From Microcaldota archaeon (GTDB lineage Archaea; Micrarchaeota; Micrarchaeia; Norongarragalinales; SBBD01), in NCBI GenBank assembly GCA_016212475.1, contig JACRGC010000011.1, positions 16,255-80,254 of the forward strand: a stretch of 64,000 nt of DNA, given 5' to 3'. Every line of letters begins with the position of its first letter. Position 1 is the first letter of the stretch. The notes under the pieces were generated by a model. That model saw only the letters and a program-made list of their open reading frames with translations, made no database searches and was not told the DNA's origin. Shown piece by piece: positions 28,648 to 38,433 of this stretch. The position numbers were made by a program, and so were the translations under genes.

Positions 28648-28938
28648 TTACCGCCTATAAGCATCATCATGGTGCATCAGCCGGTCGAAAAAGATGATCT
28701 TTTCCGATTTTAAAACCCTAAAGAATAAGACGAAGCTTTTTCCAACGTGCACCCGTTTGTAATCTGAAAGCCCGTGTTTTAGGTTTTTGTAATGTTCAAC
28801 AGTGGTTTCATCAGAGGATGCAACCTGATCCATTTTCCTGAAAATTTCAAGCCAAAGCTGCTTATCCTTCCTTGCAAGTGCCTGCAATGTGATTTTCATT
28901 CCTTCAGAATATGCCTTGCTAAAGCTCACTTGGTTCAA
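28648..28938 (-). CDS. RelE/ParE-like toxin
   Basis: NLKHGLSDYKRVHVGKSFVLFFRVLKSEKIIFFDRLMHHDDAYRR. Confidence 0.8.
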   Translation of the reverse strand: MNQVSFSKAYSEGMKITLQALARKDKQLWLEIFRKMDQVASSDETTVEHYKNLKHGLSDYKRVHVGKSFVLFFRVLKSEKIIFFDRLMHHDDAYRR

Positions 28939-29191
28939 CCCCGCAAAGTTTTGCCAGTTCGGAATCAGACATTGGTTTTAGCCCGTACTTTTTGATGTGA
29001 TTTTCAGTTGAACGAATAATTTCCTGCACTAGTTCTTCCCGGATTTCCGGTTCAATAAATTCATCCCCATACATTTCCGCAAACTTGTCAAGCGCCTGGT
29101 CCTTGTTCCTTAGGCCGTATTTTTCCTTGATTACCCCAAGCACCCTTGCGGTATACGGTTTCACATGCACGTTCATATTCACATTGCCCAT
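28919..29191 (-). CDS. DUF2683-like antitoxin
   Basis: VKPYTARVLGVIKEKYGLRNKDQALDKFAEMYGDEFIEPEIREE; overlaps the toxin start. Confidence 0.75.
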   Translation of the reverse strand: MGNVNMNVHVKPYTARVLGVIKEKYGLRNKDQALDKFAEMYGDEFIEPEIREELVQEIIRSTENHIKKYGLKPMSDSELAKLCGVEPSEL

Positions 29192-29327
29192 ACGCCTCCA
29201 CCTAAGTTAAAGTAAGCTGGAATAAGTTTAAATAAGTTTTGATTAGGATTAGGGTTGGTTGCCTTCTTAGGAAATTTGCAAATCCGACAAGATATGCGAT
29301 TAAATATCACTTTGGGTTAACCATTCC

Positions 29328-30539
29328 ATGAGCATCCTAATCCTTTTGGTTGCGGCCCTATCTTTGGCGTACATCTTCTCCGAACTTTGCAAGCACATAA
29401 ACGTCCCAAGGGTTGTTGGGCAGATATTTGCTGGGATTGTGATTGGAATTTTTTCAAAAGATCTTCTAATTCCATCCACGCTGGAAACATTTTCCCTGCT
29501 TTCGGATGTTGGCATTGTTTTGCTTTTTTTCTTTACCGGTTTTGAAGTCAATTTGAAGGAATTCCAAAAGCATTTCAAGAATACGGTTACAATTTCCGCA
29601 TTCAACACGGCAATACCGTTTTTAGCCGGGTTTTTACTCACTCTTTGGCTCGGATATGGGTTAACCGTAGCTATTTTGGTTGGGATTTGCCTGGCAGTTA
29701 GCTCGACATCAATTTCACTTGATTTCCTCGAGGAATTTGGCTTATTGAAATCAAAAATTGGAAATCTCATAATTACAACTGGAGCAGTTGATGATTTGCT
29801 TGAGCTTATTTTTACAACAATAATTCTAGCTTTCCTTCAAATTTCAATTGGCAACGGAACTGTTACCAGCTTATTTATCGGAATGCTTGCATTCATTGGA
29901 ATTGCTACACTTGCGCGTTTCCTAATCATTCCATTTGCCCTAAATGTGGTGCAAAAGGAGCATTCGGCATCCGGGCTATTCATGATCGCGCTGATTTTGA
30001 CAATGGCAATGGCGTCCATTTCAGATTATTTAGGGCTAGGCTCGTTAATTGGAGCGCTTATTGCCGGAGTTTTGATTAGGCACTCTATCATGCAGGAAAA
30101 AACAAGAAGGCCTTGGGAAACGCATGAAATCTCACAGACAATCCATACGGTTTCATTTGGGTTTTTAGTCCCGATATTCTTTGTTTGGGTTGGAATAAAC
30201 ACGGATATTACAGCTGTGTTTTCGAATCCGTTTTTGGTATTTGCGCTTTCGGCAATTGCAATTGGAGGAACGGTAATTGGAACAGCCCTTGCGGTCCTTG
30301 TCAACAAAGGCAATTGGGAGGAAGGGATTTTAGTTGGATGGGGAGTTACTGCAAAGGGGGATGTTGAACTTGTAATTGCCACATTAGCCCTGAAAAATGG
30401 CCTTATAGCCAAGGATATTTACACCGCACTGATTTTGATGGCATTCATTACAACCCTTGTTGCGCCGATTGTTTTTAGGCGGATGATAATGGATAAGATG
30501 GTTAGGAAAAACCTAAAGGCGGGTTTGAAAGTTAGTTAA
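29328..30539 (+). CDS. Cation:proton antiporter (CPA2/Kef-like)
   Basis: VPRVVGQIFAGIVIGI...LLSDVGIVLLFFFTGFEVNLKEF, multi-TM. Confidence 0.9.
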   Translation: MSILILLVAALSLAYIFSELCKHINVPRVVGQIFAGIVIGIFSKDLLIPSTLETFSLLSDVGIVLLFFFTGFEVNLKEFQKHFKNTVTISAFNTAIPFLAGFLLTLWLGYGLTVAILVGICLAVSSTSISLDFLEEFGLLKSKIGNLIITTGAVDDLLELIFTTIILAFLQISIGNGTVTSLFIGMLAFIGIATLARFLIIPFALNVVQKEHSASGLFMIALILTMAMASISDYLGLGSLIGALIAGVLIRHSIMQEKTRRPWETHEISQTIHTVSFGFLVPIFFVWVGINTDITAVFSNPFLVFALSAIAIGGTVIGTALAVLVNKGNWEEGILVGWGVTAKGDVELVIATLALKNGLIAKDIYTALILMAFITTLVAPIVFRRMIMDKMVRKNLKAGLKVS

Positions 30540-30627
30540 AACTACATGGCAACAATTGTCAAAATCAACTAATTATTGATTAAAAATCTACAAAAGAAAT
30601 ATAAGTGATCCCGAATTAACGGTATTC

Positions 30628-30717
30628 ATGGAAATACTCCAAAAAATACTTTACTGGTCGATATTGCTTGTTGCAGTATTGTTGCTCGCATACATTTTTA
30701 CGAGGGCAGTAAAATGA
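30628..30717 (+). CDS. 29-aa single-TM microprotein, absent from ORF track
   Basis: MEILQKILYWSILLVAVLLLAYIFTRAVK-stop; stop overlaps the next start (ATGA at 30714-30717). Confidence 0.55.
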   Translation: MEILQKILYWSILLVAVLLLAYIFTRAVK

Positions 30718-31049
30718 GCAAAAAGATGGGCATTGTCAGTTTTGAATTGGCAGATACGATTCTAACAATAGCTTCCATTATCAGCTTCCTTGCAGTCGCA
30801 TACATGCTGATTTTGAAACTTACCGGCCATTCGCCAACAGAAATTGAGGTTTTGATTGGAATTACGGTTTCAATTGCATTGAACATGGCAAGGATTGAGG
30901 GAAAACTTGGGGAACTAAAAGAATCCAAAAGAAATGCCCAAAGCAGCATAAGGATGGTAATTAGCAGGCTCGATAGGATTGAATCCAGGCTCCAAAAACT
31001 CGACGGAATAGAATATAGGTTGCAAAAAATTGAAGCAGGAATAAACTAA
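30714..31049 (+). CDS. Membrane protein with C-terminal coiled coil
   Basis: Two N-terminal TM segments, then heptad-like RLDRIESRLQKLDGIEYRLQKIEAGIN. Confidence 0.65.
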   Translation: MSKKMGIVSFELADTILTIASIISFLAVAYMLILKLTGHSPTEIEVLIGITVSIALNMARIEGKLGELKESKRNAQSSIRMVISRLDRIESRLQKLDGIEYRLQKIEAGIN

Positions 31050-31116
31050 ATATCAGCCGCATAGCCAATTCCTGATACCTTTAAAACCGTTCCAAGCCTA
31101 ATTTTTGGGAGTTGCA

Positions 31117-32586
31117 ATGAACGAATCGGAACTAATAGTGCTAAAAGTGCTTGAAAAGCATGCGGAAGGAATTGATTCCAAGGAATTGGCCAAAGCTTGC
31201 AAAATTGATTATAATTCAGCAATGAGCATTTTGGGCAAACTATCCGAAGAAAACCTAATTGATCTAAAAAAATCCGAAAAAGCATTTGCAGTTTTGACCC
31301 CAGAAGGGGCAGCTTACGCTGAAAATGGGCTTCCTGAAAAAAAGCTTGCGGATGCTTTGAAAAAAGGATCGATTGAAATTTCCGAAATTGCAAAAAAAGC
31401 CAATATCTCGCCGGTCGAATCACAAATCGCGCTCCAGTGGGCAAGGAAAAATAATTGGATCAAATTCTCAAAGGATGGCACAAAAACAATAATTGAAATA
31501 GCCGGCAGCATCCATGAAACTTTCGAGGAAAAACTTCTTCAAAAAATCCATCACGAAAAAAGGGCAGAATTTGAAAATACAACTCCATTTCAAAATTTGA
31601 AAAACCGAAACCTAATTGAAATTTCAATTGAAAAAGAAGCGATTGCAAAAATCACTCCGGAGGGCAAAAAAGCAATTCAAAAGCCCCTTGAGCAGACAAT
31701 TTCCCAGCTAACTCCGCAAATGCTAAAGGATGGTAAATGGAAAGATGTGGGATTTAGGGAGTACGATTTGAAGGGATTGCTCAAAATGCCGCAGGCAAAC
31801 CTTGGAAAAAGGCAATTCTATTTGCAGTTTGTTCGCGAACTCAAGGAAAAATTAGTCGGGCTGGGGTTCAAGGAAGCAAATGGACCGTTAACCGAATTGG
31901 AATTTTGGAACATGGACGCGCTTTTCATGCCGCAGGATCATCCGGCAAGGGACATTCACGATGTTTTCAGGCTGGATTTGCCGCAAGGTTCAATTGGGGA
32001 TGCAAAACTTAGCGCAAATGTAGGAAAAGCGCACGAAAAAGGAGTGGATGTCTCTAAGGGATGGGGAACAAAATGGAACGAGCGCATGGCAAGAAGAATT
32101 GTCTTAAGATCCCAAACCACAACGGTTTCTGCAAGAACCCTAGCTGCAGGAGTAAAACCGCCGCTCAAGATGTTTTGCATTGGAAAGGTTTTCCGGCCAG
32201 ATGACATAGATTGGAAGCATTTTTTAGAGTTCAATCAATGCGATGGCATTGTTGTTGATGAGAACATGAGCTTTAGGGAGCTTTTGGGATATTTGAAAAC
32301 ATTTGCAGTTGATATTTTCGGAGCCAAGGAATCCGATGTGAAATTTGCGCCATCTTATTTCCCATTCACGGAGCCTTCGGTTGAACTCATGGTCAAAATC
32401 AACGGGAAATGGACTGAAGCTGGGGGAGCTGGGATTTTCAGGCCAGAAATGACCCGCCCGCTTGGCGTGGATGTTCCCGTGCTTGCGTGGGGGCTTGGGC
32501 TGGATAGGCTTGCAATGATTAATTTGAACTTAAAGGATATCCGCGATTTGCATTCGCAGGATTTGCAATTTTTGAGAAATAAGTGA
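31117..32586 (+). CDS. pheS: Phenylalanyl-tRNA synthetase alpha subunit
   Basis: MDALFMPQDHPARDIHDVF, FRPDDIDWKHFLEFNQCDG, LGLDRLAMI motifs. Confidence 0.97.
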   Translation: MNESELIVLKVLEKHAEGIDSKELAKACKIDYNSAMSILGKLSEENLIDLKKSEKAFAVLTPEGAAYAENGLPEKKLADALKKGSIEISEIAKKANISPVESQIALQWARKNNWIKFSKDGTKTIIEIAGSIHETFEEKLLQKIHHEKRAEFENTTPFQNLKNRNLIEISIEKEAIAKITPEGKKAIQKPLEQTISQLTPQMLKDGKWKDVGFREYDLKGLLKMPQANLGKRQFYLQFVRELKEKLVGLGFKEANGPLTELEFWNMDALFMPQDHPARDIHDVFRLDLPQGSIGDAKLSANVGKAHEKGVDVSKGWGTKWNERMARRIVLRSQTTTVSARTLAAGVKPPLKMFCIGKVFRPDDIDWKHFLEFNQCDGIVVDENMSFRELLGYLKTFAVDIFGAKESDVKFAPSYFPFTEPSVELMVKINGKWTEAGGAGIFRPEMTRPLGVDVPVLAWGLGLDRLAMINLNLKDIRDLHSQDLQFLRNK

Positions 32587-32592
32587 AAAATT

Positions 32593-34236
32593 ATGGTAAC
32601 AGTCAATGTAAGCAAAAAATACCTTTTGCAGCTTGCAGGAAAAAAACTAAGCGATTTGCAGCTTGAAGAGGCGCTACACCAAATCAAATCTCCAATTGAT
32701 TCCCAAGATGGCAACAATTTGGTCATCGAAGTAAACGGCGATAGGCCCGATCTGCTTTCAGCTGAAGGGATTTCAAGGGCGCTTAAAGGATATTTGGGAG
32801 TAGAAAAAGGGATTCCAAGTGAGAAATTTGGAAAAAGCGGAATGGTTGTGAATGTTGACTCTTCAGTTAAATCGGTGCGCGAATTCATAGTTTGCGCAGT
32901 TGTTGAAAATTTGAAGATTTCAGACGATGATTTGGCAGACCTTATACAAATTCAGGAAAAACTCACTTTGACGCATGGGAGGAAGAGAAAGAAAGTGGCA
33001 ATTGGGCTTCACGATACGTCTATGCTAACCGCACCATATTTTTACAAGGCGGTCGATCCAAAATCAATTTCATTCATCCCCCTTGGAAAGGATAGGAAAA
33101 TGGATTTGCAGGAAATTATTGAAAAGCATGAGAAAGGGATTGATTACGCCTACATTTTGGATGGAGCAAAAAAATACCCGGTGATTTTTGATTCGAAAAA
33201 CCAGGTGCTTTCATTCCCGCCAATCATCAATGGAGCGCTTACGATGCTTACAACCAACACCAAAAGCATTTTCATAGATATCACGGGGCTTGATTACCAT
33301 GCCTGCAATATTGCTCTAAATATTTTATGCCAGGATTTTGCGGATAGGGGCGCAAGCGTTAAAACGGTTGAAATAAAATCGGGAGGAAAAGCAATAACTA
33401 CACCTGAAACTGCGCCTGAAAAAATGGAATTGGATATTGGATTTGCAAATAAATTGCTGGGAACGGAACTTAGCGCAAAACAAATAGTTGAATGCCTAAA
33501 AAAACAGCGGATTTCAGCCAAAATCAAGAATCCAAAAACCATAGAATGCCTGATCCCAAAATACAGGGCCGACTTTTTGCACCCTGTTGATTTGGTTGAG
33601 GAAGTTGCACTTGGTTACGGCTTCAATAAGTTCATTCCAAAGCAGCCATCGGTTTACACAAAAGGGGAGCTTTCTGAAAACACCAAATTGATTGATGATG
33701 CTGTTGGTTTAATGATTGGTTTTGGCTTTATGCAAATCAACACGCCAATTCTAACAAATGAAAAATTAGCAGGGAAAGTCAAATCCATTTCTCCATTAGT
33801 AAAAATCCTAAACCCCATCAGTGAAGAGTACGAAAATGTCCGATCAAGCCTGCTTCCGCAAATGTTGGATACTCTTTCAAAAAACACACATAACATTTAC
33901 CCTCAGAAAATATTTGAAATTGGAAGCACAATTATTGCAAATCCAAAAATTGCGGTGCAATGCGAAAACAACATTTCAATTGCAGCAGCAATTGCTTCCC
34001 CAACTGCAAATATTTCGGATCTTTCACCGGTATTGCTTGAGCTTCTTGGAAAATTGCAACTGGAATTTGATTTGCACAAATCCGAATTGAAAATGTTCAT
34101 CTCCGGAAGGCAGGCAACTCTTAAGGGAAAAGGCGCAATTTTTGGCGAAATTGGGGAAATCAGCCCGGAAATCCTAGAAATGCTTAAGATGGAAGTTCCA
34201 ATCAGCGCATTTGAAATAGTAATCAAAAGGAACTAG
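32593..34236 (+). CDS. pheT: Phenylalanyl-tRNA synthetase beta subunit
   Basis: NGDRPDLLSAEGISRALKGYLG...DLVEEVALGYGFNKF; follows pheS. Confidence 0.97.
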   Translation: MVTVNVSKKYLLQLAGKKLSDLQLEEALHQIKSPIDSQDGNNLVIEVNGDRPDLLSAEGISRALKGYLGVEKGIPSEKFGKSGMVVNVDSSVKSVREFIVCAVVENLKISDDDLADLIQIQEKLTLTHGRKRKKVAIGLHDTSMLTAPYFYKAVDPKSISFIPLGKDRKMDLQEIIEKHEKGIDYAYILDGAKKYPVIFDSKNQVLSFPPIINGALTMLTTNTKSIFIDITGLDYHACNIALNILCQDFADRGASVKTVEIKSGGKAITTPETAPEKMELDIGFANKLLGTELSAKQIVECLKKQRISAKIKNPKTIECLIPKYRADFLHPVDLVEEVALGYGFNKFIPKQPSVYTKGELSENTKLIDDAVGLMIGFGFMQINTPILTNEKLAGKVKSISPLVKILNPISEEYENVRSSLLPQMLDTLSKNTHNIYPQKIFEIGSTIIANPKIAVQCENNISIAAAIASPTANISDLSPVLLELLGKLQLEFDLHKSELKMFISGRQATLKGKGAIFGEIGEISPEILEMLKMEVPISAFEIVIKRN

Positions 34237-34301
34237 TGAAAAAAGCTTCCTCCTGATTTGAAAATACGAGTAAATATCAAAATTGAAAAAATTTTTTCCT
34301 C

Positions 34302-35441
34302 CTAAACAATTTTCGCGTGCTTTTTGAGAAGCAGGAGCATTCCAAGTGATTCGGGAACATCTGTTTCTTCATGTGCCTTCAAATTGTAGTGGCTTCCCCC
34401 AAAATCGAATTCAACCGCTTCCGTATTCCTAATTCTCATGCTTTTTCCCTTGAAAGCAATTGCATCCTTGGTTGGCTCAAAAGTCCTAAGTTCCGACAAT
34501 TTGAGCGTTTTTGCGATGTAGCCGGTATCGCCGTGAAGTGAATCCGGAAGGCGGATTAACCTTGCCAAATCAAACGTGACGTTCCTATCGACATTGACAC
34601 TTTTTAGCGAAATTGAATTTTTGAGGAGGTTCTCCCAAAGCTTGTCAAGGCCTTTAAGCAGATCCCAATTTCCGGATTCCATTTTTTTCATTATGAACTC
34701 CTTCCTCTCGAAAACATCTTCCGAATCCTTCTTCCGAAGCCCAAAATACCTAAGATCCTCAACTTTTGCATTCCTAATGAAATCCGTTGCATTGTTGTAT
34801 AATTTTTTTGCCCAGCCGGCGCTATCCTTCCCGGGGCCCTTCAACACAAATCTTCCATAGCCAAGTTGCTGCTTTACCAGAATTGATTCGAGATCTAGAT
34901 CAGTTGCTGTAATGTAATTCAGCATCTGCTTCCTTGCCTCTTGATTCAGCTCGCGAAGTTTCTTATCCTCCAAATGGATGTGATAGCCCTTTTGGCCAGA
35001 AAAATTGATCTTCAAATCAGATTCTGAAAACCCAAAATCCTTGAGCAAAAATTCTTCAATTAGCCTAAGCGTATCTGCTTTGATGGTTTCCAAGCAATAA
35101 CTGCAATAGATTTTATTGTGGTTTGCATGATTCACATCCGGATCCAAATCAAAAATCAGATCTGCGCCCAGATATTCCTTTTTTTGCATTGGCTGGGCTG
35201 CCGGATACCTATAGTATGCAGCGGAATACGACATGAACATCGGCACTTCCCGCTCGATGAAATTTTTAAGTTCCAAATCGGATGAAAACGCCTTGTGGCG
35301 GAAATCGATTTTTTTCTCAAATCCAAAGCCGAATTCGCGCATGTGCAAGGAAGATGGCGATTTGAGATTGTGGGAATAATATTCCCGGAAGTTGCGCCTA
35401 ATTACTTCAAGCTCCTTTGTGTGCTCTAGCAGTTGCGACAT
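34302..35441 (-). CDS. priS: Archaeal DNA primase small subunit
   Basis: LGADLIFDLDPDVNHA...FSGQKGYHIHLED primase catalytic motifs. Confidence 0.93.
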   Translation of the reverse strand: MSQLLEHTKELEVIRRNFREYYSHNLKSPSSLHMREFGFGFEKKIDFRHKAFSSDLELKNFIEREVPMFMSYSAAYYRYPAAQPMQKKEYLGADLIFDLDPDVNHANHNKIYCSYCLETIKADTLRLIEEFLLKDFGFSESDLKINFSGQKGYHIHLEDKKLRELNQEARKQMLNYITATDLDLESILVKQQLGYGRFVLKGPGKDSAGWAKKLYNNATDFIRNAKVEDLRYFGLRKKDSEDVFERKEFIMKKMESGNWDLLKGLDKLWENLLKNSISLKSVNVDRNVTFDLARLIRLPDSLHGDTGYIAKTLKLSELRTFEPTKDAIAFKGKSMRIRNTEAVEFDFGGSHYNLKAHEETDVPESLGMLLLLKKHAKIV

Positions 35442-35517
35442 GAAAACCGTTAGGGGGAAGGAGTATTTAATGAATTACCTAGGCGCTTGGAATTCGAGGA
35501 ATAATCAATTTATCAGC

Positions 35518-36735
35518 TTATCTATACCTCAAAAACGCGCCCAAGCCATGGAACGTCCCAAAGAACTGCTCCCCTTCAGCCGTATCCTGCGAAACCAGCT
35601 CGATTTCTACCCCCTTGGCGGCCGCAAGATCCTGAAGCTCGGTTAGAAGGTCTTTTGTTGCAAGGATTTTTCCTCTTGATCCGCATTTGGAGCAGATTGT
35701 TTCCTGATCGTGCTTTTCTTCCTCTAGCTCAGTGATTTTTTCCTCCTCATTCCCGCATTGGTTGCATTTCAATTTAAGTGCAAACAAATTGAACCCTTCG
35801 GAAACAATGAGTTTTGCAATCTGGTTTTTTTGGAGCGCATTATTTATCTCATCATACCCATAAGTTGCAAGCCCGCCAGTTGCAATCGCTTTCATGAAAT
35901 CATTAAGGAGCTTCTTTTCCTTGATTGCTTCCTGCTCGGCAATTATATCGCCTGATTTTTCCAAAAGCTCGCGAAGGCCAACCTCATCGGTGTAGCCCGT
36001 ATCGACAACCCCAAGCACTTTTAGCTGGTAATTGTAGGGCTTAAGCTTCATGAAATCCTCCTTTGCCGGGCCGGGGCCCCCAACAATTATGCCTTTGAAA
36101 TTCTTTTGCGTAAGAAATGCGTCCATTGCTTCGCCAATGCGCTTGTAGTAAACTTCCACAACCTCCTCATGGATGCGCTGAAACCTAGCGGCCGATTGCC
36201 CGCCTTTCATGACTTTTTGATGCGCAGTTGATGTTAATGTTCGGATCACCTTGAAAATTTTTCCCTTAAGAATAGCTACAGTTGCCTCCTTCCCATCCAT
36301 AACAACCAAACCGTATGAACCAATTTGCTCAAGCATCTCGACTAATGGGTCGATTTGGAATGTGGATTCGCACCGGTAAAATGAAGTTGTAAGCGGAGAT
36401 GGAGGGATAATTGCAAATAGCTGAATGTCAATTTTTCCTTCGTGCTCGGAAATATTGCCGGCAAAAATTGCAACCCCATTTGGCGGCGCTTTGTGATCAA
36501 GTGTTTTTAGGTATTGCAAAACCCGCTCAATTGCACCTTGAACATTTTTTTGGGTGCTTTTGCTCTTGATGTTTGATGCCTGCCCAAATTCATCCCGAAG
36601 CTTTCCTGAAAAATCCGAAACCTGCATGTTTGGGCCAATGTATAGGGAAATCATTTCAGTTCCCTTCCCCTGAAAATTAGCCAAAGCCTTCAATTGCTTT
36701 TTGAACTCGTACATTTCCTTGCTTTGCTGGGACAT
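35518..36735 (-). CDS. prf1: Peptide chain release factor aRF1
   Basis: Archaeal eRF1 family: ISLYIGPNMQVSDF, GGQSAARFQRIHEE, GGPGPAKEDF. Confidence 0.96.
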   Translation of the reverse strand: MSQQSKEMYEFKKQLKALANFQGKGTEMISLYIGPNMQVSDFSGKLRDEFGQASNIKSKSTQKNVQGAIERVLQYLKTLDHKAPPNGVAIFAGNISEHEGKIDIQLFAIIPPSPLTTSFYRCESTFQIDPLVEMLEQIGSYGLVVMDGKEATVAILKGKIFKVIRTLTSTAHQKVMKGGQSAARFQRIHEEVVEVYYKRIGEAMDAFLTQKNFKGIIVGGPGPAKEDFMKLKPYNYQLKVLGVVDTGYTDEVGLRELLEKSGDIIAEQEAIKEKKLLNDFMKAIATGGLATYGYDEINNALQKNQIAKLIVSEGFNLFALKLKCNQCGNEEEKITELEEEKHDQETICSKCGSRGKILATKDLLTELQDLAAAKGVEIELVSQDTAEGEQFFGTFHGLGAFLRYR

Positions 36736-36762
36736 GAAAAAACCTATTGCCAATGACACCTA

Positions 36763-36782
36763 TGGAAAACCTAGGTTTTCCA
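36763..36782. repeat. 20-bp perfect palindrome TGGAAAACCTAGGTTTTCCA
   Basis: Read directly; in the divergent intergenic region between aRF1 and 36923. Confidence 0.85.
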
Positions 36783-36797
36783 CTCGTGTCGCCTCTC

Positions 36798-36827
36798 CTT
36801 TCCTATTAGTTTTGAATAATAGGAAAG
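36798..36827. repeat. Inverted repeat with 11-bp arms (CTTTCCTATTA - 8 nt - TAATAGGAAAG)
   Basis: Arms are perfect reverse complements. Confidence 0.85.
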
Positions 36828-36922
36828 AAATATCTTTGCGTATTTTGGTCAAAACACATGAAGACAATATAGATACATATTTAAAGCCGTTTTGAGTTGA
36901 TCGTTAAAGGTTAGCTCTCAAG

Positions 36923-37717
36923 ATGGAACCCGCCATTAAAGGTAAATTGTTGTTGCTTGCAGCATCGATTCTATTGCTAGGTTTTCCAATTTTCCTGTTT
37001 GCACACGGGATTGGCGAGGCAGAACCGGAATTTTCAGTCAAGCAGCCAATAGATTACCTTCCAATCGACCCATTCCAACTTGCAATTTATGATTTTGCAT
37101 TGATTTTGATTTTAGTTGTAATTTCCCTAGTTTACCCAAATCTTCTAACTGATAATTTGAAAAAGGCGTTTTTCCTGATAATTGCAATTCCGGTTATTTT
37201 GATTACGGTTTACGCAAGCCTTTCAACTGTTTATCTCAACATAACTTCAGATTCAAAGGGGCCCGTGCATTGGCATGCGGATTTTGAGATTTTTGCTTGC
37301 GGTGAAAAAATCACGAATTTGCCAAAGCCAGTTTTTCCTGCAAATTATGTCGGGACATCGACGCTTCATCACCATGATGATTTTAGATTGCATGTCGAAG
37401 GCCTCGTAATCAGGAAGGAGGATATTTCCCTAAGAAGCTTTTTCCATGTGATTGGCGGAAGCATAAGCAAGGATGAAATAAGGCTTCCGTTGGATGGGGG
37501 ATCGTTCATTAATTATAAAAATGGGGATCTATGCCCGGATGGGAAAGCAGGTGAACTTAAGCTATACAAGCGCAATTGGGCAACCAATGACCAATGGGTC
37601 GAAATTCCTGAAATTGATGATTATGTGCTATTGCCCGAATTCAATGTTCCTTCGAAAGATTTGGCATGCAAGGAATATTGCGGCGATTATTTGAGAATAG
37701 CTTTTGAAACCAAGTGA
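36923..37717 (+). CDS. Membrane-anchored protein with His-rich putative metal site
   Basis: Three TM segments then HWHADFEIFACGEK...TSTLHHHDDFRLHVEG. Confidence 0.75.
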   Translation: MEPAIKGKLLLLAASILLLGFPIFLFAHGIGEAEPEFSVKQPIDYLPIDPFQLAIYDFALILILVVISLVYPNLLTDNLKKAFFLIIAIPVILITVYASLSTVYLNITSDSKGPVHWHADFEIFACGEKITNLPKPVFPANYVGTSTLHHHDDFRLHVEGLVIRKEDISLRSFFHVIGGSISKDEIRLPLDGGSFINYKNGDLCPDGKAGELKLYKRNWATNDQWVEIPEIDDYVLLPEFNVPSKDLACKEYCGDYLRIAFETK

Positions 37718-37722
37718 TTATA

Positions 37723-38433
37723 ATGGCAGTTGAAGCAAATATCCCAACATTGATGACGGTGATAATAACGGCGGCAATTGATTCCGTCAACCCATGCGCA
37801 ATTGGGGTTTTGATACTTTTGATTTCAACTGTGATTGCAACATCGCAAAGCAGGCAGCGGATGCTCGTTTTGGGCTTTTCATATGTCGGGGCAGTCTATG
37901 CAACTTATTTGATTGCGGGCCTTGGGCTGATCGCATTCTTTTCAACCATCCCCCAATATATCGCCGAATATATCTCAATTTTTGTTGGCGCCCTGGTGAT
38001 ATTTGCAGGCTTGATTGAAATAAAGGATTATTTCTGGTATGGCGAAGGCATGACACTTGCAATCCCGCCCGAAATGGCAAAGCGCATCCACGAGTATGCA
38101 AAAAACCTCTCGGTCAAGGGAATGCTGTTTTTGGGCGCTTTTGTTTCCGCAGTCGAACTTCCATGCACCGGCGCGCCATATTTGGCAATCATCACGGTTC
38201 TAAGGCAAGGGTTCAATTTCGATGCATTTCTCCTGATGCTGCTATATAATTTGATTTTCGTGGCACCATTGATAATCATATTGATGCTCGCGTTCTTTGG
38301 CATGAAAATTACCGACCTTAAGATGTGGAAGGAAAGGAATCGGGGCTACATGAGATTATTTGCAGGGCTTTTGCTGATTGCGCTTGGATGGATGCTGATA
38401 TTTATTTCAAACGGAACGATTAATTTTGGTTGA
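37723..38433 (+). CDS. CcdA/DsbD-like thiol-redox transmembrane protein
   Basis: SVNPCAIGVLILL and ELPCTGAPYLAII cysteine/proline motifs in a six-TM-like protein. Confidence 0.85.
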   Translation: MAVEANIPTLMTVIITAAIDSVNPCAIGVLILLISTVIATSQSRQRMLVLGFSYVGAVYATYLIAGLGLIAFFSTIPQYIAEYISIFVGALVIFAGLIEIKDYFWYGEGMTLAIPPEMAKRIHEYAKNLSVKGMLFLGAFVSAVELPCTGAPYLAIITVLRQGFNFDAFLLMLLYNLIFVAPLIIILMLAFFGMKITDLKMWKERNRGYMRLFAGLLLIALGWMLIFISNGTINFG

